A stretch of 64,000 nucleotides of DNA, from assembly GCA_963730225.1 (NCBI GenBank), contig CAVSQX010000003.1, forward strand, positions 310,001 to 374,000, written 5' to 3'. Below the pieces are notes generated by a model. That model saw only the letters and a program-made list of their open reading frames with translations. It had not been told where the DNA came from and did no database searches. This document shows, piece by piece, positions 35,211-43,685 of this stretch (its first letter is position 1; every line of letters begins with the position of its first letter). The position numbers and the translations under genes are program-made. Origin of the DNA: CAVSQX01 sp963730225 (lineage in GTDB: Bacteria > Planctomycetota > Phycisphaerae > Tepidisphaerales > Tepidisphaeraceae).

Positions 35211-35417
35211 ATGCGCTGGCTGCTGATCCAGATGATTCTGCTGTACCGTGTGACCCTCGGCCGGGTTTTCGGCGGGCAATGCCGATTCACCCCGACGTGC
35301 AGCGAGTACGCCATCGCAGCGATCGAAAAATACGGATCGCGGCGTGGCTCCTGGAAGGCCGTCAAACGCATCTGCCGCTGCCATCCGTGGGGCGGGCGCG
35401 GTTACGATCCAGTGTAG
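35211..35417 (+). CDS. yidD: Membrane protein insertion efficiency factor YidD
   Basis: A 68-aa membrane-associated protein that helps YidC/Sec insertion of membrane proteins. The entire family signature is visible: an N-terminal amphipathic helix, CRFTPTCSEYAIAAIEKYG, ICRCHPWGGRGYDPV. The Cys pattern is intact. It is normally encoded with rnpA and yidC; rnpA is 450 bases upstream and yidC is absent from the window. Confidence 0.95.
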   Translation: MRWLLIQMILLYRVTLGRVFGGQCRFTPTCSEYAIAAIEKYGSRRGSWKAVKRICRCHPWGGRGYDPV

Positions 35418-35432
35418 AAGTATGCGGGGAGC

Positions 35433-35857
35433 CTACAAATTGCGAAGTAGTACGATCTGCGGAAAATCGGCGTGCGTGGAGTTGAACAACGGTTCGTCGG
35501 CGGTAATGCCCCGCAGTCCCTTGTCCTTTACCAATGCAACGAATAGTGCGTCATAGACAGCGCGGTCGTACTTGACGGCAATTTCAAGAGAGGCTTAAGC
35601 AGTCGCCTCGCGGATTCGACTTGAACTGGAATTGCTACCAAAGCACTCAGAAATCCGCTTGCCTCGCTGAGCGTGATTTGACGTTGGCGATGCCGTTTCC
35701 AGATTGCGTTGGCGACTTCTACAAGGACCAGATCGAGAATGATCAAGCGGTCGCCAGACGCCTCTGCTTGCGTAATCAGGCTCTGAGCTTGGGCGGAATC
35801 CCGCTCCGGCAGAATCCATTTTGCGACAACGCTGCTGTCGATGATGATGTCGCTCAT
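35433..35857 (-). CDS. PIN-domain toxin, VapC-like (frameshifted)
   Basis: A PIN-domain ribonuclease of the type II toxin-antitoxin kind. Acidic residues are visible in IIIDSSVVAKW (Asp7), VLVEVANAIW and, after correction, AVYDALFVALV and ITADEPLF. As sequenced the frame runs out at 35528. Restoring one missing base near 35584-35594 gives LEIAVKYDRAVYDALF and then an end at RNL (35433-35435), about 141 aa, the normal VapC length. It overlaps the upstream antitoxin-like gene by four bases. If the shift is real the toxin is dead while its antitoxin remains. Confidence 0.8.
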
Positions 35858-36075
35858 CGCAGCCGGTCTGCGGCAATCTCTGACGTGCTATCCGGAAGCG
35901 GACCGCGCCGGCAAACTACATCGGCTTGCAGTGCCCGAACTTTTTTCAGCCAGGATTGTGCTGTCTGATCGCCCGTTGGCTCAATGCTCACTTGGACGTG
36001 TTGCTCTTCCGGGAGGTTGACTGGCTCCAGGGGCTCGAACACGCCGTGCCGGTAAACAGCTTTTATCTGGCCCAT
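35854..36075 (-). CDS. AF2212/DUF104-like antitoxin
   Basis: A 73-aa protein. The first 35 residues, IKAVYRHGVFEPLEPVNLPE and HVQVSIEP, match the AF2212-like (DUF104) beta-hairpin family, which often precedes PIN-domain toxins and binds DNA or the toxin. The four-base overlap with the VapC-like gene supports a toxin-antitoxin pair. A second member of this family, at 47955-48176, is paired instead with a retropepsin. Confidence 0.8.
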   Translation of the reverse strand: MGQIKAVYRHGVFEPLEPVNLPEEQHVQVSIEPTGDQTAQSWLKKVRALQADVVCRRGPLPDSTSEIAADRLR

Positions 36076-36126
36076 GATTCACGTCCCGCTTATCGCTTAA
36101 GTATACACCACTTTTGAAGATTGCAA

Positions 36127-37281
36127 TCAACTCAGAGAATCCCGTGCCGCAACAGCTTGCCGCAGCGCGTTCAAGGATGTTTCCGCCAGTGCGGTGAGAT
36201 GCCCCATCTTTCGGCCCGCCCGCGGCACTTGCTTGCCATAGAGATGCAGTTTGATGTTCGGCGAAGACGCAAGCGCCGCGGCCCAATTGAGTGTCGTCGC
36301 CGGACGGTTGTGCAGCCATAAGTCCCCCAGCAGATTTGCCATCGCCGCCGGGCGCAGCAATTCGGTCGATCCCAGCGGCAATCCGCAAACCGCGCGCACC
36401 TGCTGCTCGAATTGACTTGTTGCCGATGCATCGAATGTCAGGTGCCCGGAGTTGTGCGGCCGCGGGGCCAGCTCGTTGACGATGAGCCGATCGTCGGCGC
36501 AGAGAAAAAATTCCACGCACAGCACGCCAACCACGTTCAACTCTTCCAGAATACCCCGGCCGATTTCGATCGCCTGCTTCGCCACGCCTGGAGACACTTC
36601 AGCCGGCGACATGGACGTATCGAGAACGTGATTCGTGTGCCGATTCTCGAATAGCGGCCAATGCGTCATCGCTCCGTCGGCTCCGCGGGCGGCGATCAGG
36701 GAAAACTCCTTGGCAAAATCGACGAATGATTCCAGAACCGCCTCGCGGTTTTGCAAGTCGGCGGCGGCTTTCTGCGCATCCTCGGCCGAGCGAATCGTGG
36801 TTTGTCCCTTGCCGTCGTAGCCCCAGTCGGCGCTTTTCAGAATCGCGGGATATCCGAGCCACTCCAGCGCCTGCCGCAAATCTTCCGGCGATCGCACCGG
36901 CTCGAAACGGGCTGTCGGAAATCCGTGATTTTGCAGAAAGATTTTTTCGCGCAGCCGATGCTGAGTCGTGTGCAGCACGCTGCCGCCGGGGTGGACCGGC
37001 GCAAATTCCGCCGCCGCTTCGGCGGCGGCGGCCGGGACGTTCTCGAACTCGAACGTCACCACATCCACATCGCGCGCGAAGTTGCGGATCGCATCGAGAT
37101 CGTCGTACGCCGCGCAGATTTCTTTGTCGGCGACCTGGCCGGTCGGCGTGTCGTCATCCGGCGAGAAGGTGTGAACGCGATACCCCATTTTGCGGGCCGC
37201 GATGGCGAACATTCGGCCCAGTTGCCCGCTGCCCAGCACGCCCAGCGTCGAGCCGGGGGGAAGGATCAACGATGTGCTCAT
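36127..37281 (-). CDS. purK: 5-(carboxyamino)imidazole ribonucleotide synthase
   Basis: PurK carboxylates AIR with ATP and bicarbonate to N5-CAIR in de novo purine synthesis. It is a 384-aa ATP-grasp enzyme: LGVLGSGQLGRMFAIAARKMG at the N-terminus, KSADWGYDGKGQ in the ATP-binding region, and ELAPRPHNSGH with FEQQVRAVCGLPLG at the catalytic end. Its start overlaps the purE stop by four bases, so the two are translationally coupled. Length and motifs are normal. Confidence 0.96.
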   Translation of the reverse strand: MSTSLILPPGSTLGVLGSGQLGRMFAIAARKMGYRVHTFSPDDDTPTGQVADKEICAAYDDLDAIRNFARDVDVVTFEFENVPAAAAEAAAEFAPVHPGGSVLHTTQHRLREKIFLQNHGFPTARFEPVRSPEDLRQALEWLGYPAILKSADWGYDGKGQTTIRSAEDAQKAAADLQNREAVLESFVDFAKEFSLIAARGADGAMTHWPLFENRHTNHVLDTSMSPAEVSPGVAKQAIEIGRGILEELNVVGVLCVEFFLCADDRLIVNELAPRPHNSGHLTFDASATSQFEQQVRAVCGLPLGSTELLRPAAMANLLGDLWLHNRPATTLNWAAALASSPNIKLHLYGKQVPRAGRKMGHLTALAETSLNALRQAVAARDSLS

Positions 37282-37787
37282 GGCAGCGTCTCGGCCAGAA
37301 TCCGCTTCGTTTGATCGGCTCGATATTCCGCCAGCTTTTTAGCCAGCGACGAGTCACCGCCGGCCAGAATCGCCACGGCCAGCAGCGCCGCGTTGATCGC
37401 GCCGGCTTTTCCAATCGCCATCGTCGCCACGGGAACGCCGCCGGGCATCTGCACGATCGAGAGAAGCGAATCGATTCCTTTCATCGCCGCGCCCGCCACC
37501 GGCACGCCGATCACCGGCAAAAGCGTGTTGGCCGCAATCATTCCCGGCAGATGCGCCGCTCCGCCCGCGCCGGCGATGATGATGCGAAGTCCGCGCCCTG
37601 CGCTCTGATTGGCATACTGCGTCATCCACTGCGGTGTGCGATGGGCCGAGACCACTTTGCACTCATGAGCGACGGCGAATTGCCCCAGAACGTCGTCGGC
37701 GTGCCGCATCGTTTCCCAATCCGATTTGCTTCCCATGACGACGCCCACCAGCGGCGGGGCCGGCGGCGGGGCGGTTTTTCGGCTCAT
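37278..37787 (-). CDS. purE: N5-carboxyaminoimidazole ribonucleotide mutase
   Basis: PurE converts N5-CAIR to CAIR, the step after PurK. The protein is 169 aa with GVVMGSKSDWETM, VVSAHRTPQWM, IAGAGGAAHLPGM and GVPVATMAIG, all class I PurE signatures. ATG 37787 (MSRKTAPPP) is chosen; it overlaps the stop of the upstream membrane-protein gene by four bases. The membrane protein-purE-purK order forms one coupled operon. Confidence 0.96.
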   Translation of the reverse strand: MSRKTAPPPAPPLVGVVMGSKSDWETMRHADDVLGQFAVAHECKVVSAHRTPQWMTQYANQSAGRGLRIIIAGAGGAAHLPGMIAANTLLPVIGVPVAGAAMKGIDSLLSIVQMPGGVPVATMAIGKAGAINAALLAVAILAGGDSSLAKKLAEYRADQTKRILAETLP

Positions 37788-38617
37788 GGTTCCTGCTTCC
37801 ATTTCACCGCCGTCCAGTAACCCAGCAGCGCCCCGACCGGTCCCATGCTGGCGTAATCCAGCGGCAGCGGATACGCCAACGGCTGGCCGGTGTGCCCGAT
37901 GTGCCAGGCCCCGGGAATAAAATACGCCAGCAGATATCCGATCAGCCCGACGATGATCGGAGCGGCGATGTAGCACTCGATCGTCGTCATTTCAAAAATG
38001 GAATACGCCGCCGCCGCTCCGACAAACGACGAAATCCCCACCGCCGCCAGCACCTGTTTTTTGGCGTCGGTCTGAGCCAGCAGATACATGCAGGCGAAGG
38101 TAATGGCGATGGCCACGGCGGTGGCGGTCAATCGCTCGTTCCAATCGGATTCGCCGGGAAAATATCGGCCGGGCCGAATTCGTCGCAGCATCCACCAGCA
38201 TCCGCCGAGCATCAACGCCAGCAGAAGCAACTCCAAATCCAGCGCGAGAAAAACCGCCAGGGTTGAATTCTGGAGAACATCGGTCATCGGCCCGCCGCGC
38301 CACGAAAGCGCGGCCAAACCGGCGGCTGCGCCGAATAGCGCATCGGCCGGGTCGTCGCTGCCGTGAAGCGCGCTCAGCAGCAGCGAAGCGACGATCAATC
38401 CCACCGCCGTAATCAGCAGCGCGATGATCGGCGACGGCTGGACCATCAGGCTCGCCTGGAAATGCCGCTCGGCGGGAATGTCAAACCATCGCCCCAGATA
38501 CCAGAAGATGGCGATGCCGATCGCCGCCAGAATTGCCAGCGCCGATTTCGACCGTGCCGCCAGCCATCGCCGCGGAAGATCAACCGGCCCGCCCAGCGAA
38601 GAGGAAATTCCGCTCAT
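37784..38617 (-). CDS. Multi-pass membrane protein of unknown function
   Basis: A 277-aa protein with about seven hydrophobic segments, first gene of the purEK operon. Start ATG 38617 (MSGISSSLGG) is preferred; the 73 codons upstream are Pro/Arg-rich and overlap the priA promoter side. A short periplasmic loop (FDIPAERHFQASLMVQPSP) follows the first helix. No family is recognised. Translation coupling with purE hints at a shared mRNA rather than a shared function. Confidence 0.7.
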   Translation of the reverse strand: MSGISSSLGGPVDLPRRWLAARSKSALAILAAIGIAIFWYLGRWFDIPAERHFQASLMVQPSPIIALLITAVGLIVASLLLSALHGSDDPADALFGAAAGLAALSWRGGPMTDVLQNSTLAVFLALDLELLLLALMLGGCWWMLRRIRPGRYFPGESDWNERLTATAVAIAITFACMYLLAQTDAKKQVLAAVGISSFVGAAAAYSIFEMTTIECYIAAPIIVGLIGYLLAYFIPGAWHIGHTGQPLAYPLPLDYASMGPVGALLGYWTAVKWKQEP

Positions 38618-38712
38618 GCGGCCAAAGTGTATGGCCCGAGGCGTTTTTGCGATACCGAACATTTGCCTTACATTTTTTGCGTGGATAAGATCGACCGAAG
38701 CGCGTTTTTCCC

Positions 38713-41064
38713 GTGACCGATTCCGCCGCACTATTTCCGCAGTTGGAGGATGCTCCACCGCCGCCACCCCGGCCGACGGGCCCGGTGGCGGGCGTGGCGC
38801 TGGAGCAGGCGATCGATCGGGTTCTGGATTATTCAATTCCGCCGCGTCTGCTCGACCAAGTTCGCATCGGCCAGCGCGTGCGTGTGCCGCTGGGCCGTGG
38901 GAATTCGATGGCGCGGGGCTACGTTGTTTCCATTCGGCCCACCAGCGATTTTCCGAAGATCAAGCCGCTCACGAATCTGGAAGATCAGCGGGTGCTCATC
39001 GCGCCGCAGCTTCTGGCGTTGGCGCAGTGGATGAGCCGGTATTACGTCACGCCGCTGGGCATCGTGCTGGAGTCGGTGATTCCGTCGGCGGTGAAAAAGG
39101 GGATCGGACTGGCGTACACCACGCTGGTGCGCAGCGCGGTCGGTCCGCAGGAGTTGCAAAAACTTCTGGAAGCCACCAAAGCGCCCAAGCGACGGGCGAT
39201 TCTCGCCCGGATGCTTCAGTTGGAGCCGTCGGCGTGCATCGCGCTGCCGCGGTTGGCCGCCGAAGCGGGCGTTACTCAGCCGACGGTGCGCAAGTTGGCG
39301 CGGCTCGGAGTTCTAGCGCTCGCGCAGGAAATCGATCTTCCGCGGTTGACGCCGCAGCTTCCGCCTGCGGCTGCCACGGAAGAACCGATCGAATTGAATC
39401 AGGATCAGCAAAAAGCTTTCGACGAGCTGCGGCCGCGCATTCGATTCCGCCGGTTTTTCCGTGAATCTTCTGCACGGGGTCACCGGCAGCGGGAAAACCG
39501 AAATTTATCTTCAGTGCATCGCACGGGTGGTCGCGGCGGGTCGGCAAGCGATCGTGCTGGTGCCGGAGATCGCGCTCACGCCGCAAACGGTTCGCCGATT
39601 CACCGCCCGATTTCCCCGCGTCGCGGTTTTGCACAGCGGCCTGAGCGCGACCGAGCGCCATCGCCATTGGCAGCGGCTGGTTCAGGGCGACGCCGACATC
39701 GCCATCGGGGCCCGCTCGGCCGTCTTCGCTCCGGTGCCGCGGCTGGGCATGATCGTCGTCGATGAAGAACACGATGCCAGCTACAAACAAGACACCGCGC
39801 CGCGTTATCAGGGACGCGACGTCGCCATCAAACGCGCACAGCTCGAAAATGTTCCCATTCTGCTGGGAAGTGCGACGCCGTCGCTGGAAACGTATTTCCG
39901 CACGCAGTCGTCGGCCTCCGGTACGCCACACTTTCTTCTTTCGCTGCCAAGCCGGGTTCGCGGGTTGCAGCTTCCGCATGTGGAGCTGATCGATCTGCGC
40001 CTGGAAAACCGCTTCCGCCGCGGCGTGCATCTGCTGTCGCAGCGGCTGGAGCATCTGTTGCGCACGACAATTCAAGCCGGGCACCAGGCGATTTTGCTGC
40101 TCAACCGGCGCGGGTATTCCAATTTCGTCTGCTGCGCTTCCTGCAACAATGTCATTCAGTGTAAATACTGCGATGCGACGATGACCTATCATCGCTCGGC
40201 CTCGGCCCATCCCGGCAGCGCGCGGCTAGAAGCGGGATTGCACACGGGGCAACTCCATTGCCATTACTGCCTGGCCGTCAACACGCTTCCCGACAAATGC
40301 CCCGTCTGCGGCAAAAAACTGGTTCTCTTCGGTCTGGGCACGCAGCGCGTCGAGGAAGAAATCGCCCGCAAATTTCCCGATCTGAAATTCGCCCGAGTGG
40401 ACAGCGATTCCATGCGCAGCGCCGGCGATTACGAAAAACTTCTGGGCCAATTCGCGCGCGGGAAATTCAAGTCTTGATCGGCACGCAGATGATCGCCAAG
40501 GGGTTGGATTATCCGAATGTGACGCTGGTCGGGGTCATCAGCGGCGACACGGCCCTGGCTCTGCCCGATTTCCGCGCTGCCGAGCGAACATTTCAGCTCA
40601 TTACGCAAGTTGCCGGCCGCGCCGGGCGCGGGGATTGGCCGGGGCGAGTGGTACTTCAGACGTTTCTTCCCGACGATCCGTCCATTCGCTGCGCCATCAA
40701 ACAGGATTTTGTGAGCTTCGCCCGCTCGGAGTTGAAGCATCGACGCGAAGTCGGGCTGCCGCCGTATACCCGGATGGCGCGAATCATTCTGCGCGATCAG
40801 GATTTGGACAAGCTCAACGGAATCTGCGAGGAATTGGGCGCCGCCTTGAGCCAGGCGATTACGGCCGCCGGCTCGGCGGTGCAGATGAAAGGGCCGATGC
40901 CGTGCGCGATCAATCGCATCGCCGGGTATTTCCGCAATCAGATCGTACTGACCAGCGATCGTTCCGGGCCGCTCCAGCAGGTGTTGGCGGCGGTGCGGCA
41001 GGGTAAGGCGCTGGCCCGCAGCGATCGTATCGCCGTCGACGTCGATCCCGTTTCGCTGCTGTGA
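38713..41064 (+). CDS. priA: Primosomal protein N' (two frameshifts)
   Basis: PriA is the superfamily 2 helicase that restarts stalled replication forks. The N-terminal 3'-end-binding domain (VALEQAIDRVLDYSIP), Walker A GVTGSGKTE, DEEH box, and the zinc cluster CASCNNVIQCKYC ... CHYC ... CPVC are all visible. The frame is broken twice: one extra base near 39442 (before DSAGFSVNLLHG) and one missing G in a G-run at 40460-40462 (before EIQVLIGTQMIAKG). The joined protein is about 784 aa, normal for PriA. The start is GTG 38713. Both breaks sit in conserved cores, so sequence error is the likely cause. Confidence 0.93.
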
Positions 41065-41067
41065 TTT

Positions 41068-42147
41068 TCAGTGAACCAGCGGCTCCAGCAGAAAATGAAT
41101 TGCGAAATACCCTATCGCCGCCATGAATGCCGCGCAGGGAACCGTGAGAATCCACGCCATCACGATGCGCTGGCCCCAGATCCATCGAACCGATCGCACG
41201 CCGCGGGTGGTTCCCACGCCCAAAATCGCTCCGGTAATGGCGTGCGTCGTGGAGATCGGGACGTGTCCGAAAGTCGCGCCGATGATCGTCGTGGCCGCCG
41301 ACAGCTCCGCGCAGAACCCACCGACGGGCTGAAGCCTGGTGATTCCAGACCCCATTGTTTTCACGATTCGCCATCCCCCAAACGCCGTTCCCAGCGCGAT
41401 TGCCAACTGGCAGCTGAGAATAATCGGCATTCCATATTCGTGGTGAATCCACGGCATGTGCACCTGCCCGTAGGTGGTCCAACTGGTGTGTCCGCCCGCC
41501 GTCAGCAACAGCACGATGATACCCATGGTTTTTTGCGCGTCGTTTCCGCCGTGGCCGAGGCTGTAAACGCCCGCGCTGACCAATTGCAGCCGGCGAAACA
41601 GCGAATCGATTCGGTGCGGTGTGGATCGCCGAAAAATCCAAGCGGTCGCCGTCATGTTGATGGCGCCCAGAAGAAAGCCGATCATCGGCGACAAAAACAA
41701 AAACAGCAGAATCAATCCCCAGCCTTTTCCGATGATGATCGCCCGCAGCCCCGCCTTGGCGACCGCCGCTCCCCCAATCCCGCTGACCAATGCGTGCGAC
41801 GAACTGGTCGGCAGTGCCAGCAGCCAGGTGATAATATTCCAAACAATCGCGCCCATGAGTCCGCCGAAGACAACAAAAACATCCACCGAATTGGGTTCGA
41901 CCAATCCGCTGCTGATCATCTTGGCCACGCCCGTGCCAAAGACGAACGCCGCCGCGAAATTGAAGAACGCCGCCCAGAAAACGGCCTGCGTTGGACTCAA
42001 TACGCGCGTCGAAACCACCGTGGCGATGGAGTTGGCCGCGTCGTGAAATCCGTTCAGAAAATCGAAAACCAGAGCGACGATGATGATCGTGACGATCAGC
42101 CAGAGACTGGTGGGCCCGGGAATTGGGGTGGCGGCGAGTGGGTACAT
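41068..42147 (-). CDS. pit: Inorganic phosphate transporter, PiT family
   Basis: A low-affinity phosphate/cation symporter of the inner membrane, about 359 aa with ten or more helices. The duplicated PiT signatures are present: FDFLNGFHDAANSIATVVSTRVLSP in the first half (GFHDAANSIAT) and YSLGHGGNDAQKTMGII in the second. The start at 42147 (MYPLAATP) was chosen because the open frame upstream is translated repeat (bases 42161-42293). It is encoded just after a DUF47 gene, its usual partner. Confidence 0.93.
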   Translation of the reverse strand: MYPLAATPIPGPTSLWLIVTIIIVALVFDFLNGFHDAANSIATVVSTRVLSPTQAVFWAAFFNFAAAFVFGTGVAKMISSGLVEPNSVDVFVVFGGLMGAIVWNIITWLLALPTSSSHALVSGIGGAAVAKAGLRAIIIGKGWGLILLFLFLSPMIGFLLGAINMTATAWIFRRSTPHRIDSLFRRLQLVSAGVYSLGHGGNDAQKTMGIIVLLLTAGGHTSWTTYGQVHMPWIHHEYGMPIILSCQLAIALGTAFGGWRIVKTMGSGITRLQPVGGFCAELSAATTIIGATFGHVPISTTHAITGAILGVGTTRGVRSVRWIWGQRIVMAWILTVPCAAFMAAIGYFAIHFLLEPLVH

Positions 42148-42160
42148 GCACGTGGAAATG

Positions 42161-42293
42161 GAAAATCCCAACGACCAAATCCAAAATCCCAATGAAGTCC
42201 CAAGATCCAATGACCAATGGAGATTGGCACACTGGTCATTGGAATTTGGTCATTGGATATTCATTGGGATTTGGGATTTGGTCATTGGGATTT
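42161..42293. repeat. Long imperfect palindrome filling the DUF47-pit gap
   Basis: Bases about 42161-42220 pair with about 42231-42293, giving arms of roughly 55 bp rich in CCAATGACC/GGTCATTGG and AAATCCCAA/TTGGGATTT, with a short AGATTGGCAC loop. Its translation gives GHW/IWSL-type strings known from dispersed repeats of planctomycete and other environmental genomes. It ends 14 bases before the pit start codon and replaces any normal ribosome-binding site there. Confidence 0.85.
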
Positions 42294-42298
42294 CACCG

Positions 42299-42922
42299 TC
42301 ATCCATTTTTCAACACAATCCGTTCCAAAGTATTCCCCACGTCTTCGCATCCATCGATCGCGTCTTCGATGTAGTCGTACAGTTCTTTCCACTTCATGAC
42401 TTCCAGCGGGGCCGTTTCGCCGTCGAACAATTTACTCACCGCGGCGTGGTTTACGTCATCGCCGACGCTTTCGAGCCGATGGATTTCAATCAGCGCGTCC
42501 TTCAGCTCCGACAACTTGCGCGTTTTTCGCAGCCGATGCACCGCGTCGCTCAGTGCCACCGTCGCCTGCACCAGCACATCCGTCTGCTGCTTGAAAAGCG
42601 TCGGCATCGAGCTGATGTGATACAGCGGAAACCGTTTGGCCAGCGCATCGATGGCGTCGATGATGTCGTCGATGCCATTCACCAGCTCGTGGATGTCCTC
42701 CCGATCGAACGGCGTGATGAACTGCTGATCGAGCCGCTCCAGTGCCTTGTGCGTCAAATCGTCGGCTTGATGTTCTTCCTGGCGGATGCGCTGAAGCTCG
42801 ACGTCGATTTCCGGAAATTTCTTCGCCAACTGGCGCAGATGCTCCGCGCATGAGATGGCGTGGCGGGACAGACCCTCGAACAGATCGAAAAAAACCGTGT
42901 CTTTTGGCAGCAGATTGAACAT
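42299..42922 (-). CDS. DUF47 PhoU-like Pit accessory protein
   Basis: A 207-aa all-helical PhoU-like protein of the DUF47 family, usually encoded next to PiT transporters and thought to regulate them. The motif EEHQADDLTHKALERLDQQFITPFDREDI (in parts EEHQADDLTHKALERL and TPFDREDIHEL) is diagnostic, and its acidic patches fit metal binding. It lies 150 bases upstream of pit on the same strand, the gap being filled by a palindromic repeat. Confidence 0.92.
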   Translation of the reverse strand: MFNLLPKDTVFFDLFEGLSRHAISCAEHLRQLAKKFPEIDVELQRIRQEEHQADDLTHKALERLDQQFITPFDREDIHELVNGIDDIIDAIDALAKRFPLYHISSMPTLFKQQTDVLVQATVALSDAVHRLRKTRKLSELKDALIEIHRLESVGDDVNHAAVSKLFDGETAPLEVMKWKELYDYIEDAIDGCEDVGNTLERIVLKNG

Positions 42923-43053
42923 GGATCGGGGCGGATTGTAGAAACCGACGGCGGGAATACCAAATTAGACTTGCGCCGTCGAGCGCGAACGTTAAGAATT
43001 GGTTACAGTTCTATCCTTGCCCGCGGCCGAGACTTGTCCTAAACTTTGCTCGT

Positions 43054-43153
43054 TCGCTAGGGGTGCCCGCGACGAAGTCGATGGGCTGAGAACAAACCCT
43101 TGGAACCTGATCAGCAACCCCGGTTGTAGGGCGCCAGCTGCGTAGGGAAGCGA
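43054..43153 (+). promoter_or_regulatory. TPP riboswitch (THI box)
   Basis: All conserved parts of the thiamine-pyrophosphate aptamer are present: AGGGGTGCCC from 43059, GGCTGAGA from 43084, ACCCTTGGAACCTGAT in 43096-43111, and GTAGGGAAGC ending at 43151. P1 is formed by TCGCT (43054-43058) and AGCGA (43149-43153). The region between P4 strands is enlarged by an extra AACC/GGTT hairpin. The only Shine-Dalgarno-like sequence (AGGGA, 43144-43148) lies inside the aptamer and the start codon follows two bases after P1. TPP binding should therefore block translation directly. Confidence 0.95.
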
Positions 43154-43155
43154 CG

Positions 43156-43662
43156 ATGTCCACAGACGCTCCGCTCGACATTCTCCTGGCACACGATCGC
43201 TGGGCAACGGGTCAGTTGCTCGCCGCCGCCCGATCACTTTCCGACGCACAGCTCGATCAGCGGTTTGAAATGGGCTATGGAACGCTTCGCGCTACGCTGC
43301 TGCACATTGTCGAAGTGCAGCGTGCATGGACCGAATCGCTCAACGGCCGCCAGACCGAAACCCGAAAAGATCCCGTTTCCGTGGCCGAAATCATCTCTCG
43401 TCACGAAGCGGCCACAACCGAATTGAACTCCACGGCCCACGCAACTCCGCTCGACGCGGAATTCAGCCCGGCGTGGAAAGGAAGGCGCTACTCGTTCCCG
43501 CGCGCCGGTGTGCTCACGCACATCCTCACGCACGGCATGCACCATCGCGCCCAGGCCCTCAACATGCTCCGCCATCTGGGCGTCGATCCGTTGCCGCCCA
43601 GCAGTATTCTTCAATGGATGTTTATGACCGGGGTCGCCAGAGAGCTTCCCTCGTCGACATGA
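43156..43662 (+). CDS. DinB-family protein under TPP riboswitch control
   Basis: A 168-aa four-helix DinB/YfiT-type metalloprotein. Three histidines typical of the fold are visible: HDRWA at residue 14, LLHIVEVQRAW near 54, and LTHGMHHRAQ near 133-137. It is the first gene after the TPP riboswitch and its stop overlaps the thiC frame. DinB members include thiol-dependent transferases and hydrolases of unknown substrate. Control by TPP suggests a part in thiamine supply or salvage, but the family gives no direct support. Length is normal. Confidence 0.85.
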   Translation: MSTDAPLDILLAHDRWATGQLLAAARSLSDAQLDQRFEMGYGTLRATLLHIVEVQRAWTESLNGRQTETRKDPVSVAEIISRHEAATTELNSTAHATPLDAEFSPAWKGRRYSFPRAGVLTHILTHGMHHRAQALNMLRHLGVDPLPPSSILQWMFMTGVARELPSST

Positions 43663-43685
43663 ACCATTTTCAGGAACCAAATGCC

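Noticed and set aside
42148..42210. Upstream extension of pit (MDLGTSLGFWIWSL...)
   Set aside because: The extra residues are translated palindromic repeat; homology starts after MYPLAATP.
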